This document shows, piece after piece, positions 1 through 8,518 of a stretch of DNA of 64,000 bases (position 1 is its first letter; each line of letters opens with the position of its first letter). The DNA is from CAZCTC01 sp964501335 (lineage in GTDB: Bacteria > Chloroflexota > Anaerolineae > B4-G1 > SLSP01): positions 1 to 64,000 of the forward strand of contig CAZCTC010000011.1 of assembly GCA_964501335.1 (NCBI GenBank). Direction: 5' to 3'. The notes beneath the pieces are model-generated. The model did not search any database, was not told where the DNA came from, and saw only the letters and a list, made by a program, of their open reading frames with translations. A program made the translations under genes and the position numbers.

Positions 1-896
1 CACTCTGATCTTGCAAGGACAGGCGACTTGCTCCAACGTTGAGCCGTTTGAATCGATGGTTTCAGGAATAGAAAGCGCGTCGCACCTTTGGGGCTTATTT
101 TCAGGACAGAAGGTCATGCGGGGGCGGCACCCCGAAGGATGAAAATAGATGGTTGGGTTAGAGGGCGCCCACGCAGGGGCGCCCCTACATTGGCGGGGTT
201 CGGGTAGGGGCGACCTTTATGGTCGCCCGTGGGGGGCGCGACGTGGCCTGTTTTCAGGCCAGAAGGTCATGCCGGGGGCGGCACCCCGAAAGATGAAAAT
301 GGACGATTTGTCAGATGGGGTACCCACAAGGGGTACCCCTACGGGAGATTGTCTGTGTAGGGGCGAGGTTGCCTCGCCCGATGCAGGTATCCATGTATTG
401 ATTCCGAAGGTAATTACCCGGTGGGGGATGCTTTTCCGTTGGGGAAGGTTGATTTTGGGATGGGCCGGGCGGGGTAACCCCGCCCCTACATTGGCGGTGT
501 TCGGGTAGGGGCGACCTTTATGGTCGCCCGTGGGGGGCCGGCGGGGCCTATTTTCAGGACAGAAGGCCATGCCGGGGGCGGCACCCCGAAAAATGAAAAT
601 TCAGAGACAGATTTTAACGCAGAGGCGGAGAGATCGCAGAGAGACGCAGAGAGGGATAAATTATTTTTTTCCGGCTTTGCGTCTTTGCTTCTTTGCTTCT
701 TTGCGTCTCTGCGATAAAAATCCCGGCTATTTTCAGGACAGAAGGCCAGGCAGGGGAGCACCCCGAAAGATGAAAATAGACGATTCGTCAGGATTGGGTA
801 CCCACAAGAGGTACCCCTACGGGAGACGTTTTCCGGGTAGGGGCGGCCCGATGTGGCCGCCCTCGGGGAGATTTTTGCTATCGAGGGGGGAGAAAT
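1..896. repeat. Mosaic of short dispersed repeats, no gene
   Basis: I see no credible gene here. Positions 1-89 are a copy, cut by the window edge, of the ~100-bp inverted-repeat element found again at 26272 and 36305. Four copies of a module beginning TTTTCAGGACAGAAGG and running into GGCACCCCGAAAGATGAAAAT lie near 98-147, 246-301, 547-600 and 728-778. Between them are GTAGGGGCG-type palindromes (GGTACCCACAAGGGGTACCC near 318 and 799; GGGGCGACC...GGTCGCCC near 208 and 506; GGGCGCCCACGCAGGGGCGCCC near 164). At 617-712 an inverted repeat is built from GCAGAGACGCAGAG-like words. Short open frames across this stretch are translations of repeats. Confidence 0.85.
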
Positions 897-1511
897 ATGT
901 TAGTCGCTCATCTTGTTCCCGGTTATTTCGCAGCTGCAAAATCACAATCCGGTTGGGCTCCCAACTGGACCCGGCCGCAACAGGCCGTCCTTTGGATCGC
1001 GGCGCTGGTCAGCACGGCGATGCCGGACCTGGACGTGGTTTACAACGCGCTCTTCCGGGGTTTTGTTAATCACAGCACCCTGTGGAGCCACAGTCTTTTT
1101 GTCCATGTAAGCATCGGACTCCTGTGGTTGATTCTGCGTTCGACAAAACGTTTTCCGTATCTCCAAACCCTTATCGGGTTGATAGCCGTCGGTGGTCTGT
1201 CCCATCTGCTGCTGGATATGGTCGCGCACAATACGCCGCTGTTTTACCCTCTATCTATGATGATGGTGGGCATTGCTCCCCAGCGTGTCATAAGCGGGGG
1301 ACTCTGGGCTTACCTCACCGATCTTATCTTTCTGTTTGAGCCGTTGCTTTTTGGTCTGGCTATCCTTCATTGGACATACCAGAACATAAAGCCGCCTTTG
1401 AAGGAAATTCTCGTGGCGGTCACTGTGGGTGGGGTATTGATATTCACGATTGCGTTTGTGGCGGCTTTGCCTGCTTTGCAAACGGCCGTGTTACCTCTGT
1501 TACCTGCGTGA
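897..1511 (+). CDS. DUF457/YdjM-like membrane metal-dependent hydrolase
   Basis: This is a 204-aa integral membrane protein of the YdjM/DUF457 metal-dependent hydrolase type. The family features visible are an early acidic MPDLD motif, NHSTLWSHSLFVH with clustered histidines, and GGLSHLLLDMVAHN; these His/Asp residues are the presumed metal ligands. About five hydrophobic segments run through the protein. The ATG is preceded by a purine-rich GAGGGGGGAG, 5-6 nt away. The gene ends 20 nt from the convergent gene that follows. The substrate of this family is unknown, so only the family call is firm. Confidence 0.75.
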   Translation: MLVAHLVPGYFAAAKSQSGWAPNWTRPQQAVLWIAALVSTAMPDLDVVYNALFRGFVNHSTLWSHSLFVHVSIGLLWLILRSTKRFPYLQTLIGLIAVGGLSHLLLDMVAHNTPLFYPLSMMMVGIAPQRVISGGLWAYLTDLIFLFEPLLFGLAILHWTYQNIKPPLKEILVAVTVGGVLIFTIAFVAALPALQTAVLPLLPA

Positions 1512-1531
1512 TGCGGCTAAACCGAGCGGCT

Positions 1532-2080
1532 TTAGAAGTTGTTTTTATTCAGTGGCTTTTTGGGCGATGCCTTACGGAATTCTTCGGGGCGATAAACGCC
1601 TGCATCTAAATCAAAAAAATTACTGTGCATCAGGATGATATATCCCTCGCAGAGTTCTGCTACGGCAGCCCCTAAAGCCACCAACAGCGGCAGTTCCTGC
1701 GGCCCGCGCCCGCCGAAACTGGAAATCTCGCCGGTATGCCCAATTTGACGCCATGTGGCGGCCAGGGAGTGAATGGTGTCTGGTTCGAGATTGCGGCCGA
1801 AGTCTTCAAGCATTTCTACTTCGTCGATAACCCCAATGTTGGATGTCAAAGAGAGTCCCAGCGTGTTCGGCACTGCCAGTTCGAAATAATAATAGCCTTT
1901 ATCCCAAATAAGGGGAATGTTCGGGGGGTGAACTTCCCGGGTTTTCAGCCGGTACAGTCGGGGTGTTTGTCCCAGCAAGAGATTCAAAGCGGGCGATAAA
2001 CCGGCTCTCCATCGCGCTTCAATGTCTTTCCAATAGAGCTGACTTAATCGGGTAGGGACGATTTCTATTTCCAGGCTCAT
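1532..2080 (-). CDS. Hypothetical protein, 182 aa, soluble
   Basis: I do not recognise this protein. It is soluble, with no signal peptide or membrane segment. The N-terminus (LSQLYWKDIEARWRAGL) is followed by an aromatic-rich middle (WDKGYYYFELAVPN) and a C-terminal block with SSFGGRGPQELPLL and GVYRPEEFR. The GGRGPQELPLL helix and the YRPEEF end give it the look of the small single-domain proteins found in immunity or accessory clusters, but that is an impression only. No strong ribosome binding site precedes the ATG at 2080. It is co-directional with the membrane protein gene at 2120-2824, 39 nt upstream. Confidence 0.6.
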   Translation of the reverse strand: MSLEIEIVPTRLSQLYWKDIEARWRAGLSPALNLLLGQTPRLYRLKTREVHPPNIPLIWDKGYYYFELAVPNTLGLSLTSNIGVIDEVEMLEDFGRNLEPDTIHSLAATWRQIGHTGEISSFGGRGPQELPLLVALGAAVAELCEGYIILMHSNFFDLDAGVYRPEEFRKASPKKPLNKNNF

Positions 2081-2119
2081 AAGAAAACTTTATTTGCTGC
2101 GGGAGGCGGGTTTTGATGA

Positions 2120-2824
2120 TTAGACATTGGAATCAGGGCTTTTCCGCTTTTTGATGCGCTCCCAGAGGGAAGCCATTCCGCCGATGATGAGCAAGATGCC
2201 GAGAACGATGCCGATCCAGAGGATGGCGAAGGTGACTTCGACGTAGTAACCGCCCCACCATTGAATCTGTAGATCGATCAGCCAACCGGCTGGCCCGATG
2301 CGTTCGATCATCAGATAGACTGCCAGGGCGACGGTGATACCAATGAAAGCCAGGGGAGCGGCCATGACTTTCCAGGGGAAGGGTTCGCGGACCGGTGGAT
2401 CCGGTTCTTCCAGCGGGCGATGCCGGGGATGACAGCGCTGCTCTTGCCAGTTATCCAGTTTTAAGACGGCAATGATGAACCAGAGGATGGCAAATCCCAT
2501 GTAGTAATTTTGTAAATCGGGAGGGAGGCCGAGAGCCTGCCAGACTTCGGAGACGGCCGGGATTAAAGGGCCTAAAACGAGCAGTGGCATGACGATCCAG
2601 CCGAAGAAGTAGGTGGTGAGTACTTCAGCCCGCCGGGGAGATTCGCGGTTCAGGACGGCATAGGAGAAGCCTGAACCGGTGTGCGGCAGGAATTGTACAT
2701 GGAGCCGGGTCAGGGGCAGAACCGGCAGATGGAGGACGGTGAACCATTGCGTGGCCGTGGCGCAATTTTCCGAGTCCTGTTCGCTGACGCCGAGCAACGT
2801 GGTACCGATACCGTGGATTTGCAT
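2120..2824 (-). CDS. Four-helix membrane protein of unknown function
   Basis: This gene encodes about 234 aa. The first ~70 residues look cytoplasmic (GIGTTLLGVSEQD, then TATQWFTVLHLPVLPL). Four hydrophobic segments follow: AEVLTTYFFGWIVMPLLVLG, YYMGFAILWFIIAVL, VMAAPLAFIGITVALAVYL and VEVTFAILWIGIVLGILLI. The end is basic (RIKKRKSPDSNV). I chose the ATG at 2824 because AAGGAG lies 8 nt before it; an in-frame TTG at 2830 is too close to that site. A candidate promoter lies at 2888-2915 and is shared with the VCBS gene at 11074. No function is assigned. Confidence 0.7.
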   Translation of the reverse strand: MQIHGIGTTLLGVSEQDSENCATATQWFTVLHLPVLPLTRLHVQFLPHTGSGFSYAVLNRESPRRAEVLTTYFFGWIVMPLLVLGPLIPAVSEVWQALGLPPDLQNYYMGFAILWFIIAVLKLDNWQEQRCHPRHRPLEEPDPPVREPFPWKVMAAPLAFIGITVALAVYLMIERIGPAGWLIDLQIQWWGGYYVEVTFAILWIGIVLGILLIIGGMASLWERIKKRKSPDSNV

Positions 2825-2887
2825 GGCCAATTCTCCTTATTCAATCTCCAGCACTCGGGTTGATTGCAAGGGTTAATTTATTGTGCA

Positions 2888-2915
2888 AGTATATTTCGGT
2901 TCATTCCCTGTGCAA
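2888..2915 (-). promoter_or_regulatory. Candidate sigma-70 promoter for the 2824 membrane gene
   Basis: Read on the minus strand this is TTGCAC, 16 nt, then TATACT. The last 18 nt (AATGAACCGAAATATACT) are identical to those upstream of the VCBS gene at 11142-11159, where the -35 reads TTGCGC with the same 16-nt spacing. The -10 lies about 64 nt from the start codon. Confidence 0.5.
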
Positions 2916-2950
2916 GTTTTGACCTGTGCGGTTAGTCTGGGAAAAGGCCC

Positions 2951-2986
2951 GTATTTTTGCGCGCATTCTGATGCGCGCAAAAATAC
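2951..2986 (+). repeat. Hairpin-repeat family copy (forward)
   Basis: This is a perfect hairpin with 16-bp arms (GTATTTTTGCGCGCAT and its complement) around TCTG. It is followed by the family tail AAACAAAAAAACTCTCTCTT. It lies in a divergent gap and points toward the plus-strand gene at 3148. Confidence 0.85.
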
Positions 2987-3052
2987 AAACAAAAAAACTC
3001 TCTCTTCCCCTCCCCGGCGTCGCATCTTACGAAGAAAGCCCCTGCTCCATCT

Positions 3053-3084
3053 TTAACGTTTCTGTCACACTGAATGGGTATAAT
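3053..3084 (+). promoter_or_regulatory. Promoter shared with the beta-helix gene at 19327
   Basis: TTAAC at 3053 is followed 11 nt later by GTCACAC (3064-3070), then exactly 8 nt, then TATAAT (3079-3084). The same words with the same spacing occur at 19231-19262. The distance from the -10 to the ATG is 63 nt here and 64 nt there. There is no good -35 hexamer at 17 nt, which suggests an activator-dependent promoter. Confidence 0.6.
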
Positions 3085-3147
3085 ATAGAAGTTATCCTGC
3101 CTTAGAACGTTTTTAGTTCACTTCCTCACATTTCAAAGGAGCTGTTG

Positions 3148-6100
3148 ATGAAATCACTGCGGGTCGATTCCAAACCCTCTTCGCTTGTGAAGTGCCTGTG
3201 GGCCTGCCTGCTGGCGGGCTTGTGGCTGCTGATGGCGCCTTCTTCCATTTATGCCGGCACCATCATTGTCGACACGCCGGCGGATGAAAACGACCACAGC
3301 TGTTCGGACGGCGATTGCTCGTTGCGGGATGCCGTTGAACTGGCGGCCGCCGGCGATACTATTAATTTCACCGGAACGATGACCGTTTATCTGAGCAGCC
3401 AGCTGAACATTACCCGGAATCTGACCATCGACGGCGGCGCTTACACGGTCACGGTCAGCGGGGATACCGGCGGGGATGGATCGACCAATGTGCGGGTTTT
3501 CAATATCGGCGCCGGCAGCAATGTCACTCTGACCCATTTGCAGATTACGAAGGGGGTGGCCGATAAGGGCGGCGGCATTTACAATGCCGGCACGCTGACG
3601 GTCCAGGAATGTAGGCTTTTTTCCAATCTGGCCACTACCGGTTCGGCCGGCGGCGGCGCTGTTTGGAATGAGAGCGGTGTATTGAAGGTCATTTCCAGTA
3701 CGATTTCCGGCAATCATGCCGATGACAACGGCGGCGGGATTTTAAACCGCTATAATACGGTCACGGTGCAAAACAGTACGATTGCAAACAATTCGGCTTC
3801 GTTGGGCACTGGCGGCGGCATTGATTCGATCAACGGCACGATTGTGTTGAAGAATTCCACTCTGTCCGGCAATTCGGCCGGCTCCAACGGCGGCGGCGGC
3901 CTTTACCATTGGGGCGGGACCGTTTCTATTTACAACACCATCATCGCCAACAGCGGCAACGGGGATTGTACTTTTATCGCCGGCCCGACAGTGGCCGCCA
4001 ATATCAACAATCTGGTGGAAGACGGTTCATGCAGTACGAACGGCGTCGGCTTTGTGAGCGGAGATCCATCGCTGGGTCCGTTGACCGACAACGGCGGCCG
4101 GACCTTGTCGATGGCGTTGTTGCCGGCCAGTTGGGCGATCGATGGCGGCAACAATGCGACTTGCCTCTCTACCGACCAGCGGGGTGTGGCGCGGCCGCAA
4201 ATGGCGCGCTGCGATATCGGCGCCTATGAGGCTGCTCCGCAGCCGGTGTTGCGGTTGACGCAATCGGTCACGCCGACGGGTGGAATCGCTTATGCCGGCG
4301 GGATGGTGACCTATACGATTGTGGTGAGCAATAGTACGACCCAGAGCGATCCTCAGGTGTGGTTGACCGACACTTTGCCGCTTGGGATGAATTTCAAGCA
4401 ATGGGTGATCAATTCCGGCGGCACGTTCAGCAACAATCAGTTGACCTGGAATGGGACTCTGGGAAGTCAGGCGATCCTGACCTTCACTTTCCAGGCCACC
4501 CATTCGGCCGGATTGAATGTGATCAATACGGTGATGGTCAGCGATGCGATCCAGCTGGTACAGGCATCGAGCACCTTTACTTCATTCTGCCAGAATGGGC
4601 TCACGGTTACCAACGGCAATGATGTGGGCCCCGGCAGCCTGCGACAGGCGATGATCGACAGCTGCGACGGCGGGAGCATCACCTATGCCGGAAATATTAC
4701 CACGTACCTGAACAGCCAGTTGGATATCGGCAAACGGTTGACCATCGACGGCGGGCCTTACTCCGCGACGGTGAGCGGCGACAGCGGCAACGACGGCTCC
4801 CGCAATGTGCGGGCCTTCAATATCAGCGCCGGCAGTGTGGTGACGCTGGCGCATCTCAATATTACGCAGTGTTACAACAGCGATCGGGGTTCCGGGGCCA
4901 ACAATTTCGGCACCTTGACCGTGATCGGGTGTAATTTTTCCAACAATGCGGGCGATTTCGGGGGGGCTGCTATCAATAGTAATGAAGGCAGCCTGACGGT
5001 CAGGGACAGCACCTTTACCAATAATTCCGGGGCCTATGGGGGGGCGATTAATGTTTTCCGGGGCACTATGTTCATCCAGACCAGCGCCTTTACCAATAAT
5101 TCGGCGCTTAACGGCGGCGGCGCCATCGATTATTACCGGCTGCCTTCCGACCTCGATCCCAATCCTATGACGATCCTGACCAGCACCTTTTCCGGAAACA
5201 GCTCCTGGTATGGCGGCGCCATTGAAATCCAAAATATCCCTCTGACGATCGGCAACTGTGTTTTTACCCGCAATACCGCCCGCTCTACCGGCGGCGCAAT
5301 CTTTTACGATGTCCATAACTATGCGGGTACTGTGCGGAATATCACGATCGATAACAGCACCTTTGCGGAGAATGTGGCCGCCCAGGAACAGGGTAGTATT
5401 GCCTGGGGCGGCGGCGGTATTTACAATTACCTGGGGGCGATGACGATCCGAAACAGCACCTTTTTCAGCAATTCATCCCGGCTAACTGACGGCGGCGCCA
5501 TCCATAGCGGGTATTCGCTGTCGTTGTTGAACAGCACCCTGATCGGCAATTCGAGCGGGGTCAGCGATTATGTGGGTGGACTGTTCAACAACGGCGGTTT
5601 GAATATCCAGAATACCATCATTGCGGGCAGCGGCCCCGGGGCGGATTGTCGAGCTATCGGGACGTCCAGTGTTACCAATATCAACAATCTGATCGAAGAC
5701 GGCAGCTGCTCTGCCGATGGCGTCAATTTCTTCAGCGGCGATCCGGAGGTGGGGCCGCCGGCCGATAACGGCGGTGGCTTCCTCACCCATGCCCTGCTGC
5801 CCGGCTCCCGGGCGATCGACAGCGGCTCGGGCTGTCTGGCGACCGATCAACGCGGCGTGGCCCGTCCGCAGGGCGGCGCCTGCGATCGCGGCGCGCTGGA
5901 GATGCCCGCCCAGCCGATCTTGCAGCTGACGCATTCGGTCGCGCCGGCGACGGAGGTGCCCCTTCACGGCATGGTGACGTACACATTGACCCTGACCAAT
6001 CGGGGCACGGTGACGGATAGTTCTGTCTTGTTGACGGATACCTTGCCGGCTGAAGTCTTGTTCGACAGCTGGGTGATTTCGCCTTCCAATACTGTGCGGG

Positions 6101-7650
6101 CCGGCAACAGCTTTACCTGGACCGGGGTGCTGACGCCCGGCCGGGTTCTGACCTGGACTTTCAGCGCGGCGCATACCGGTTCTCTGTATGGGCAGGTGGT
6201 GACTAATGTGGGCTGGATCAGCGGGACGATCCAACACAACAGTAAGAGCACGGTGTTCCAGGTGCAACCGGTCTATACGTTGACCGTGCGTTCTACCGGC
6301 AACGGCGGCGGCAGTGTCGGTAGTGAGCCTTCCGGCATCACCTGTGGAACGGTTTGCGCCGCCGGTTATCCTTCCGGTACGGTGGTCACGTTGACCGCGA
6401 CGCCGGGGGTCAGTTCTACCTTTGCCGGCTGGAGCGGGGATCAGGTGGGGACGACTTCGCCGATGACGGTGGTGATGAATGCCGTCCGGAATCTGACGGC
6501 GACGTTTAATGTGAAGAGCTTTACGATCACACCGACGGCCGGACTTCACGGGGCCATTTTGCCCGGCACGCCGCAGGCGGTCCTGTATGGAAACGCGCTT
6601 ACTTTTACGGTGACGCCGACGACCGGCTATCATATTGCCGATGTGGAGGTGGACGGGGTTTCGCAGGGAGCGATCGGCAGTTACACCTTCAACAACGTGA
6701 CCGCCAACCATACCATCACTGCGGCTTTTGCGATCAATATCTGCACATTGAGCACGACGGTGGTGGGGCAGGGCCAGGTGACCCGGGTGCCGGACCGGAC
6801 GATGTATGATTATGGTACTGTCGTTACTTTGACGGCGGTGCCGACGACGGGCTGGCATTTTGGCCATTGGAGCGGGGATCTCAGCGGCGTTTTGACCCAG
6901 ACCCCGTTGAGCATGGAGGGGAACAAGGCGGTCACGGCGACCTTTGCCGTCAATACCTATATCATCACGCCGACGGCCGGAGCCCATGGTTCGTTCAGCC
7001 CGGCGACGCCGCAGACGGTCAATTATGGTGATACGATTACTTTTACGGTGACGCCGACGACGGGTTATCACATTGTCGATGTGGGCGTGGACGGTGTTTC
7101 GCAGGGAGCCGTCGCGGTTTATACCTTTACCAACGTCACGGCCGACCATTTCATTACGGCGGCCTTTGAGATCAATAGTTATACGCTCGACATGGCAATC
7201 GTGGGACAGGGCCAGGTCAGCCGGGTGCCCAGCCAGACTACCTACCTGCACGGTTCTGTGGTTACGCTCACGGCGACGCCGACGACGGGCTGGTACTTCG
7301 GTCAATGGAGCGGCGGGGCGAGCGGAATCGCCACGCAAACGACGGTGGTGATGGACAGCCATAAGACGGTCACGGCCACCTTCTTGAATGCGCCGGCGGT
7401 CTATTACACGTTGACGGTGGGGCTTTCAGGCAGCGGCAGCGTGACGCCGGGGGTGGGGACGCACAACTATCTTTCCGGCACGGTCGTCGATCTGAGCGCC
7501 GGCCCGGCAGAGGGTTGGATCTTCGCCGGCTGGACGGGAGCGGTGACCGGCACGACGCCGGCCGCGCAGATCACCATGGACGGCGATAAGGCGATCACGG
7601 CCGTCTTCCGGGTGCAGCTTTTCCTGCCGGTCGTGATGCGGAAGGGGTAA
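3148..7650 (+). CDS. Giant secreted beta-helix protein: CSLREA, DUF11, InlB-type repeats
   Basis: This is a 1500-aa exported surface or extracellular protein. A signal peptide (about residues 1-36, ending SIYA) leads into a CSLREA-like motif (DGDCSLRDAVELA) and a Gly/Asn-rich right-handed beta-helix. That helix ends in a choice-of-anchor-Q block (TDQRGVARPQ...CDIGAYE) and a DUF11 domain. The whole module is then repeated (GPGSLRQAMIDSC, beta-helix, TDQRGVARPQ, DUF11). Five InlB/bacterial B-repeat-like units follow (GTVVTLTATP...GWSGD type). The extreme C-terminus is LFLPVVMRKG, a motif recurring in other exported proteins of this window. I preferred ATG 3148 over TTG 3145 because AAAGGAG is 6 nt upstream. 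The likely role is adhesion or polysaccharide binding; no catalytic motif is evident. Confidence 0.85.
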   Translation: MKSLRVDSKPSSLVKCLWACLLAGLWLLMAPSSIYAGTIIVDTPADENDHSCSDGDCSLRDAVELAAAGDTINFTGTMTVYLSSQLNITRNLTIDGGAYTVTVSGDTGGDGSTNVRVFNIGAGSNVTLTHLQITKGVADKGGGIYNAGTLTVQECRLFSNLATTGSAGGGAVWNESGVLKVISSTISGNHADDNGGGILNRYNTVTVQNSTIANNSASLGTGGGIDSINGTIVLKNSTLSGNSAGSNGGGGLYHWGGTVSIYNTIIANSGNGDCTFIAGPTVAANINNLVEDGSCSTNGVGFVSGDPSLGPLTDNGGRTLSMALLPASWAIDGGNNATCLSTDQRGVARPQMARCDIGAYEAAPQPVLRLTQSVTPTGGIAYAGGMVTYTIVVSNSTTQSDPQVWLTDTLPLGMNFKQWVINSGGTFSNNQLTWNGTLGSQAILTFTFQATHSAGLNVINTVMVSDAIQLVQASSTFTSFCQNGLTVTNGNDVGPGSLRQAMIDSCDGGSITYAGNITTYLNSQLDIGKRLTIDGGPYSATVSGDSGNDGSRNVRAFNISAGSVVTLAHLNITQCYNSDRGSGANNFGTLTVIGCNFSNNAGDFGGAAINSNEGSLTVRDSTFTNNSGAYGGAINVFRGTMFIQTSAFTNNSALNGGGAIDYYRLPSDLDPNPMTILTSTFSGNSSWYGGAIEIQNIPLTIGNCVFTRNTARSTGGAIFYDVHNYAGTVRNITIDNSTFAENVAAQEQGSIAWGGGGIYNYLGAMTIRNSTFFSNSSRLTDGGAIHSGYSLSLLNSTLIGNSSGVSDYVGGLFNNGGLNIQNTIIAGSGPGADCRAIGTSSVTNINNLIEDGSCSADGVNFFSGDPEVGPPADNGGGFLTHALLPGSRAIDSGSGCLATDQRGVARPQGGACDRGALEMPAQPILQLTHSVAPATEVPLHGMVTYTLTLTNRGTVTDSSVLLTDTLPAEVLFDSWVISPSNTVRAGNSFTWTGVLTPGRVLTWTFSAAHTGSLYGQVVTNVGWISGTIQHNSKSTVFQVQPVYTLTVRSTGNGGGSVGSEPSGITCGTVCAAGYPSGTVVTLTATPGVSSTFAGWSGDQVGTTSPMTVVMNAVRNLTATFNVKSFTITPTAGLHGAILPGTPQAVLYGNALTFTVTPTTGYHIADVEVDGVSQGAIGSYTFNNVTANHTITAAFAINICTLSTTVVGQGQVTRVPDRTMYDYGTVVTLTAVPTTGWHFGHWSGDLSGVLTQTPLSMEGNKAVTATFAVNTYIITPTAGAHGSFSPATPQTVNYGDTITFTVTPTTGYHIVDVGVDGVSQGAVAVYTFTNVTADHFITAAFEINSYTLDMAIVGQGQVSRVPSQTTYLHGSVVTLTATPTTGWYFGQWSGGASGIATQTTVVMDSHKTVTATFLNAPAVYYTLTVGLSGSGSVTPGVGTHNYLSGTVVDLSAGPAEGWIFAGWTGAVTGTTPAAQITMDGDKAITAVFRVQLFLPVVMRKG

Positions 7651-7828
7651 GGTTTTCGACCTGGCGGCTGCTCCTTAGCCGGGATTAAAAACAGTTTTGT
7701 GCCCCGCAATGGGTGCTTCCCCGGTAAAGAGCGACGCGCTGGATAGGAGGAGAGAGTTTTTTGTTTATGTTTTCGCGGGCTTCAGAAAGCCCGCGAAAAC
7801 ATAGGCTTTTTCTTCCGTGCCTTTCGGG
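7651..7828. other. Convergent gap with one reverse hairpin-repeat element
   Basis: This gap between convergent genes holds a nearly full reverse-oriented repeat element. It starts with the GCCCCGCAA...CCGGTAAAGAGCGACGCGC flank at about 7702-7740, then GGAGAGAGTTTTTTG, then the hairpin at 7766-7803. Confidence 0.8.
7766..7803 (-). repeat. Hairpin-repeat family copy (reverse)
   Basis: The arms are TATGTTTTCGCGGGCTT and AAGCCCGCGAAAACATA around a 4-nt loop. The GCGGGC/GCCCGC arm is one of the compensated stem variants. The copy lies between convergent gene ends, on the strand of the flavodoxin gene. Confidence 0.85.
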
Positions 7829-8302
7829 TCAGGGGCTCAAGTGGAGGCTTTCCAGCCAGCTCGTGATCTGTTCGCGGGTGAAATCGCCGGCTATCGCCAG
7901 TCCCGGAATCACTTTCGATCTGGGGCATTCCCGGGCAATGTTCTTTTCCATTTCTCCCAATCCGCCGCCGCCATGGGTGCAAAAGGGCACCACGGTCTTT
8001 CCCGTGAAGTCGTGGTTTCGCAAAAAACTTAAGACCGGCGGCGCGAAGGTCTTGAACCAGTTCGGGCTGCCGATGAAAATGACGCCGTAGCCGGCGATGG
8101 TTTCGTTTCCAACTTTGAGTTTCGGGCAGTATCCCCGGGCAATTTCGCTTCGGATTTCTTTGCTGGCGGTGTTGTAATCTAAAGAGTATTCTTTTTCGGG
8201 AATCAACCGCATCAGGGTTCCGCCGTTCACTTCGGAGAGAGCCCGGGCGGCTTTATCTGTTATTCCGAACAGGGAATAATAGGCGATTAAAACTTTGCTC
8301 AT
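7829..8302 (-). CDS. Flavodoxin family protein
   Basis: This is a 157-aa single-domain flavodoxin, a cytoplasmic FMN-binding electron carrier. The N-terminal beta strand and phosphate-binding loop read KVLIAYYSLFGITDKAA, close to the usual SxTGNT-type loop. VIFIGSPNWFKTFAPPVLSFL is the second flavin-contact loop, and VVPFCTHGGGGLGEM the third. Length and motif order fit the long-spaced GxPxW flavodoxins used as general reductase partners. It stands alone between two exoprotein genes with no obvious redox partner. The ribosome binding site (AAGG) is weak. Confidence 0.85.
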   Translation of the reverse strand: MSKVLIAYYSLFGITDKAARALSEVNGGTLMRLIPEKEYSLDYNTASKEIRSEIARGYCPKLKVGNETIAGYGVIFIGSPNWFKTFAPPVLSFLRNHDFTGKTVVPFCTHGGGGLGEMEKNIARECPRSKVIPGLAIAGDFTREQITSWLESLHLSP

Positions 8303-8429
8303 AATCTTTACCTTACTTCGGGATCAGAGTATTTTTTAGGACCTGTGCGGTGAGCATTTTAGCGTTCCGCAAATGGTTTCTGTTCGGCATGGAGCGACGC
8401 GCTGGATGGGGGGAGAGAACTTTTTTGTT

Positions 8430-8467
8430 TATGTTTTGGCGCGCTTCAGAAAGCGCGCCAAAACATA
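8430..8467 (-). repeat. Hairpin-repeat family copy (reverse)
   Basis: The arms are TATGTTTTGGCGCGCTT and AAGCGCGCCAAAACATA. The reverse-orientation flank GGGGAGAGAACTTTTTTG precedes it. It sits in a co-directional minus-strand gap, upstream of the flavodoxin start. Confidence 0.85.
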
Positions 8468-8518
8468 GGCTTTTTTTCTCCCGTTTTTCAGGGTTAACCG
8501 TACCGGTCGTTTTTTTTG

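Noticed and set aside
530..1069. Open frame running from repeats into the first gene
   Set aside because: It is repeat-derived translation in another frame. The DUF457-type frame starting at 897 has the family motifs and a binding site.
5482..7362. Long 626-codon open frame on the minus strand inside the beta-helix gene
   Set aside because: It is the opposite strand of repetitive GC-rich coding sequence. Its translation is Arg/His-rich and low-complexity, while the plus frame has clear domains.
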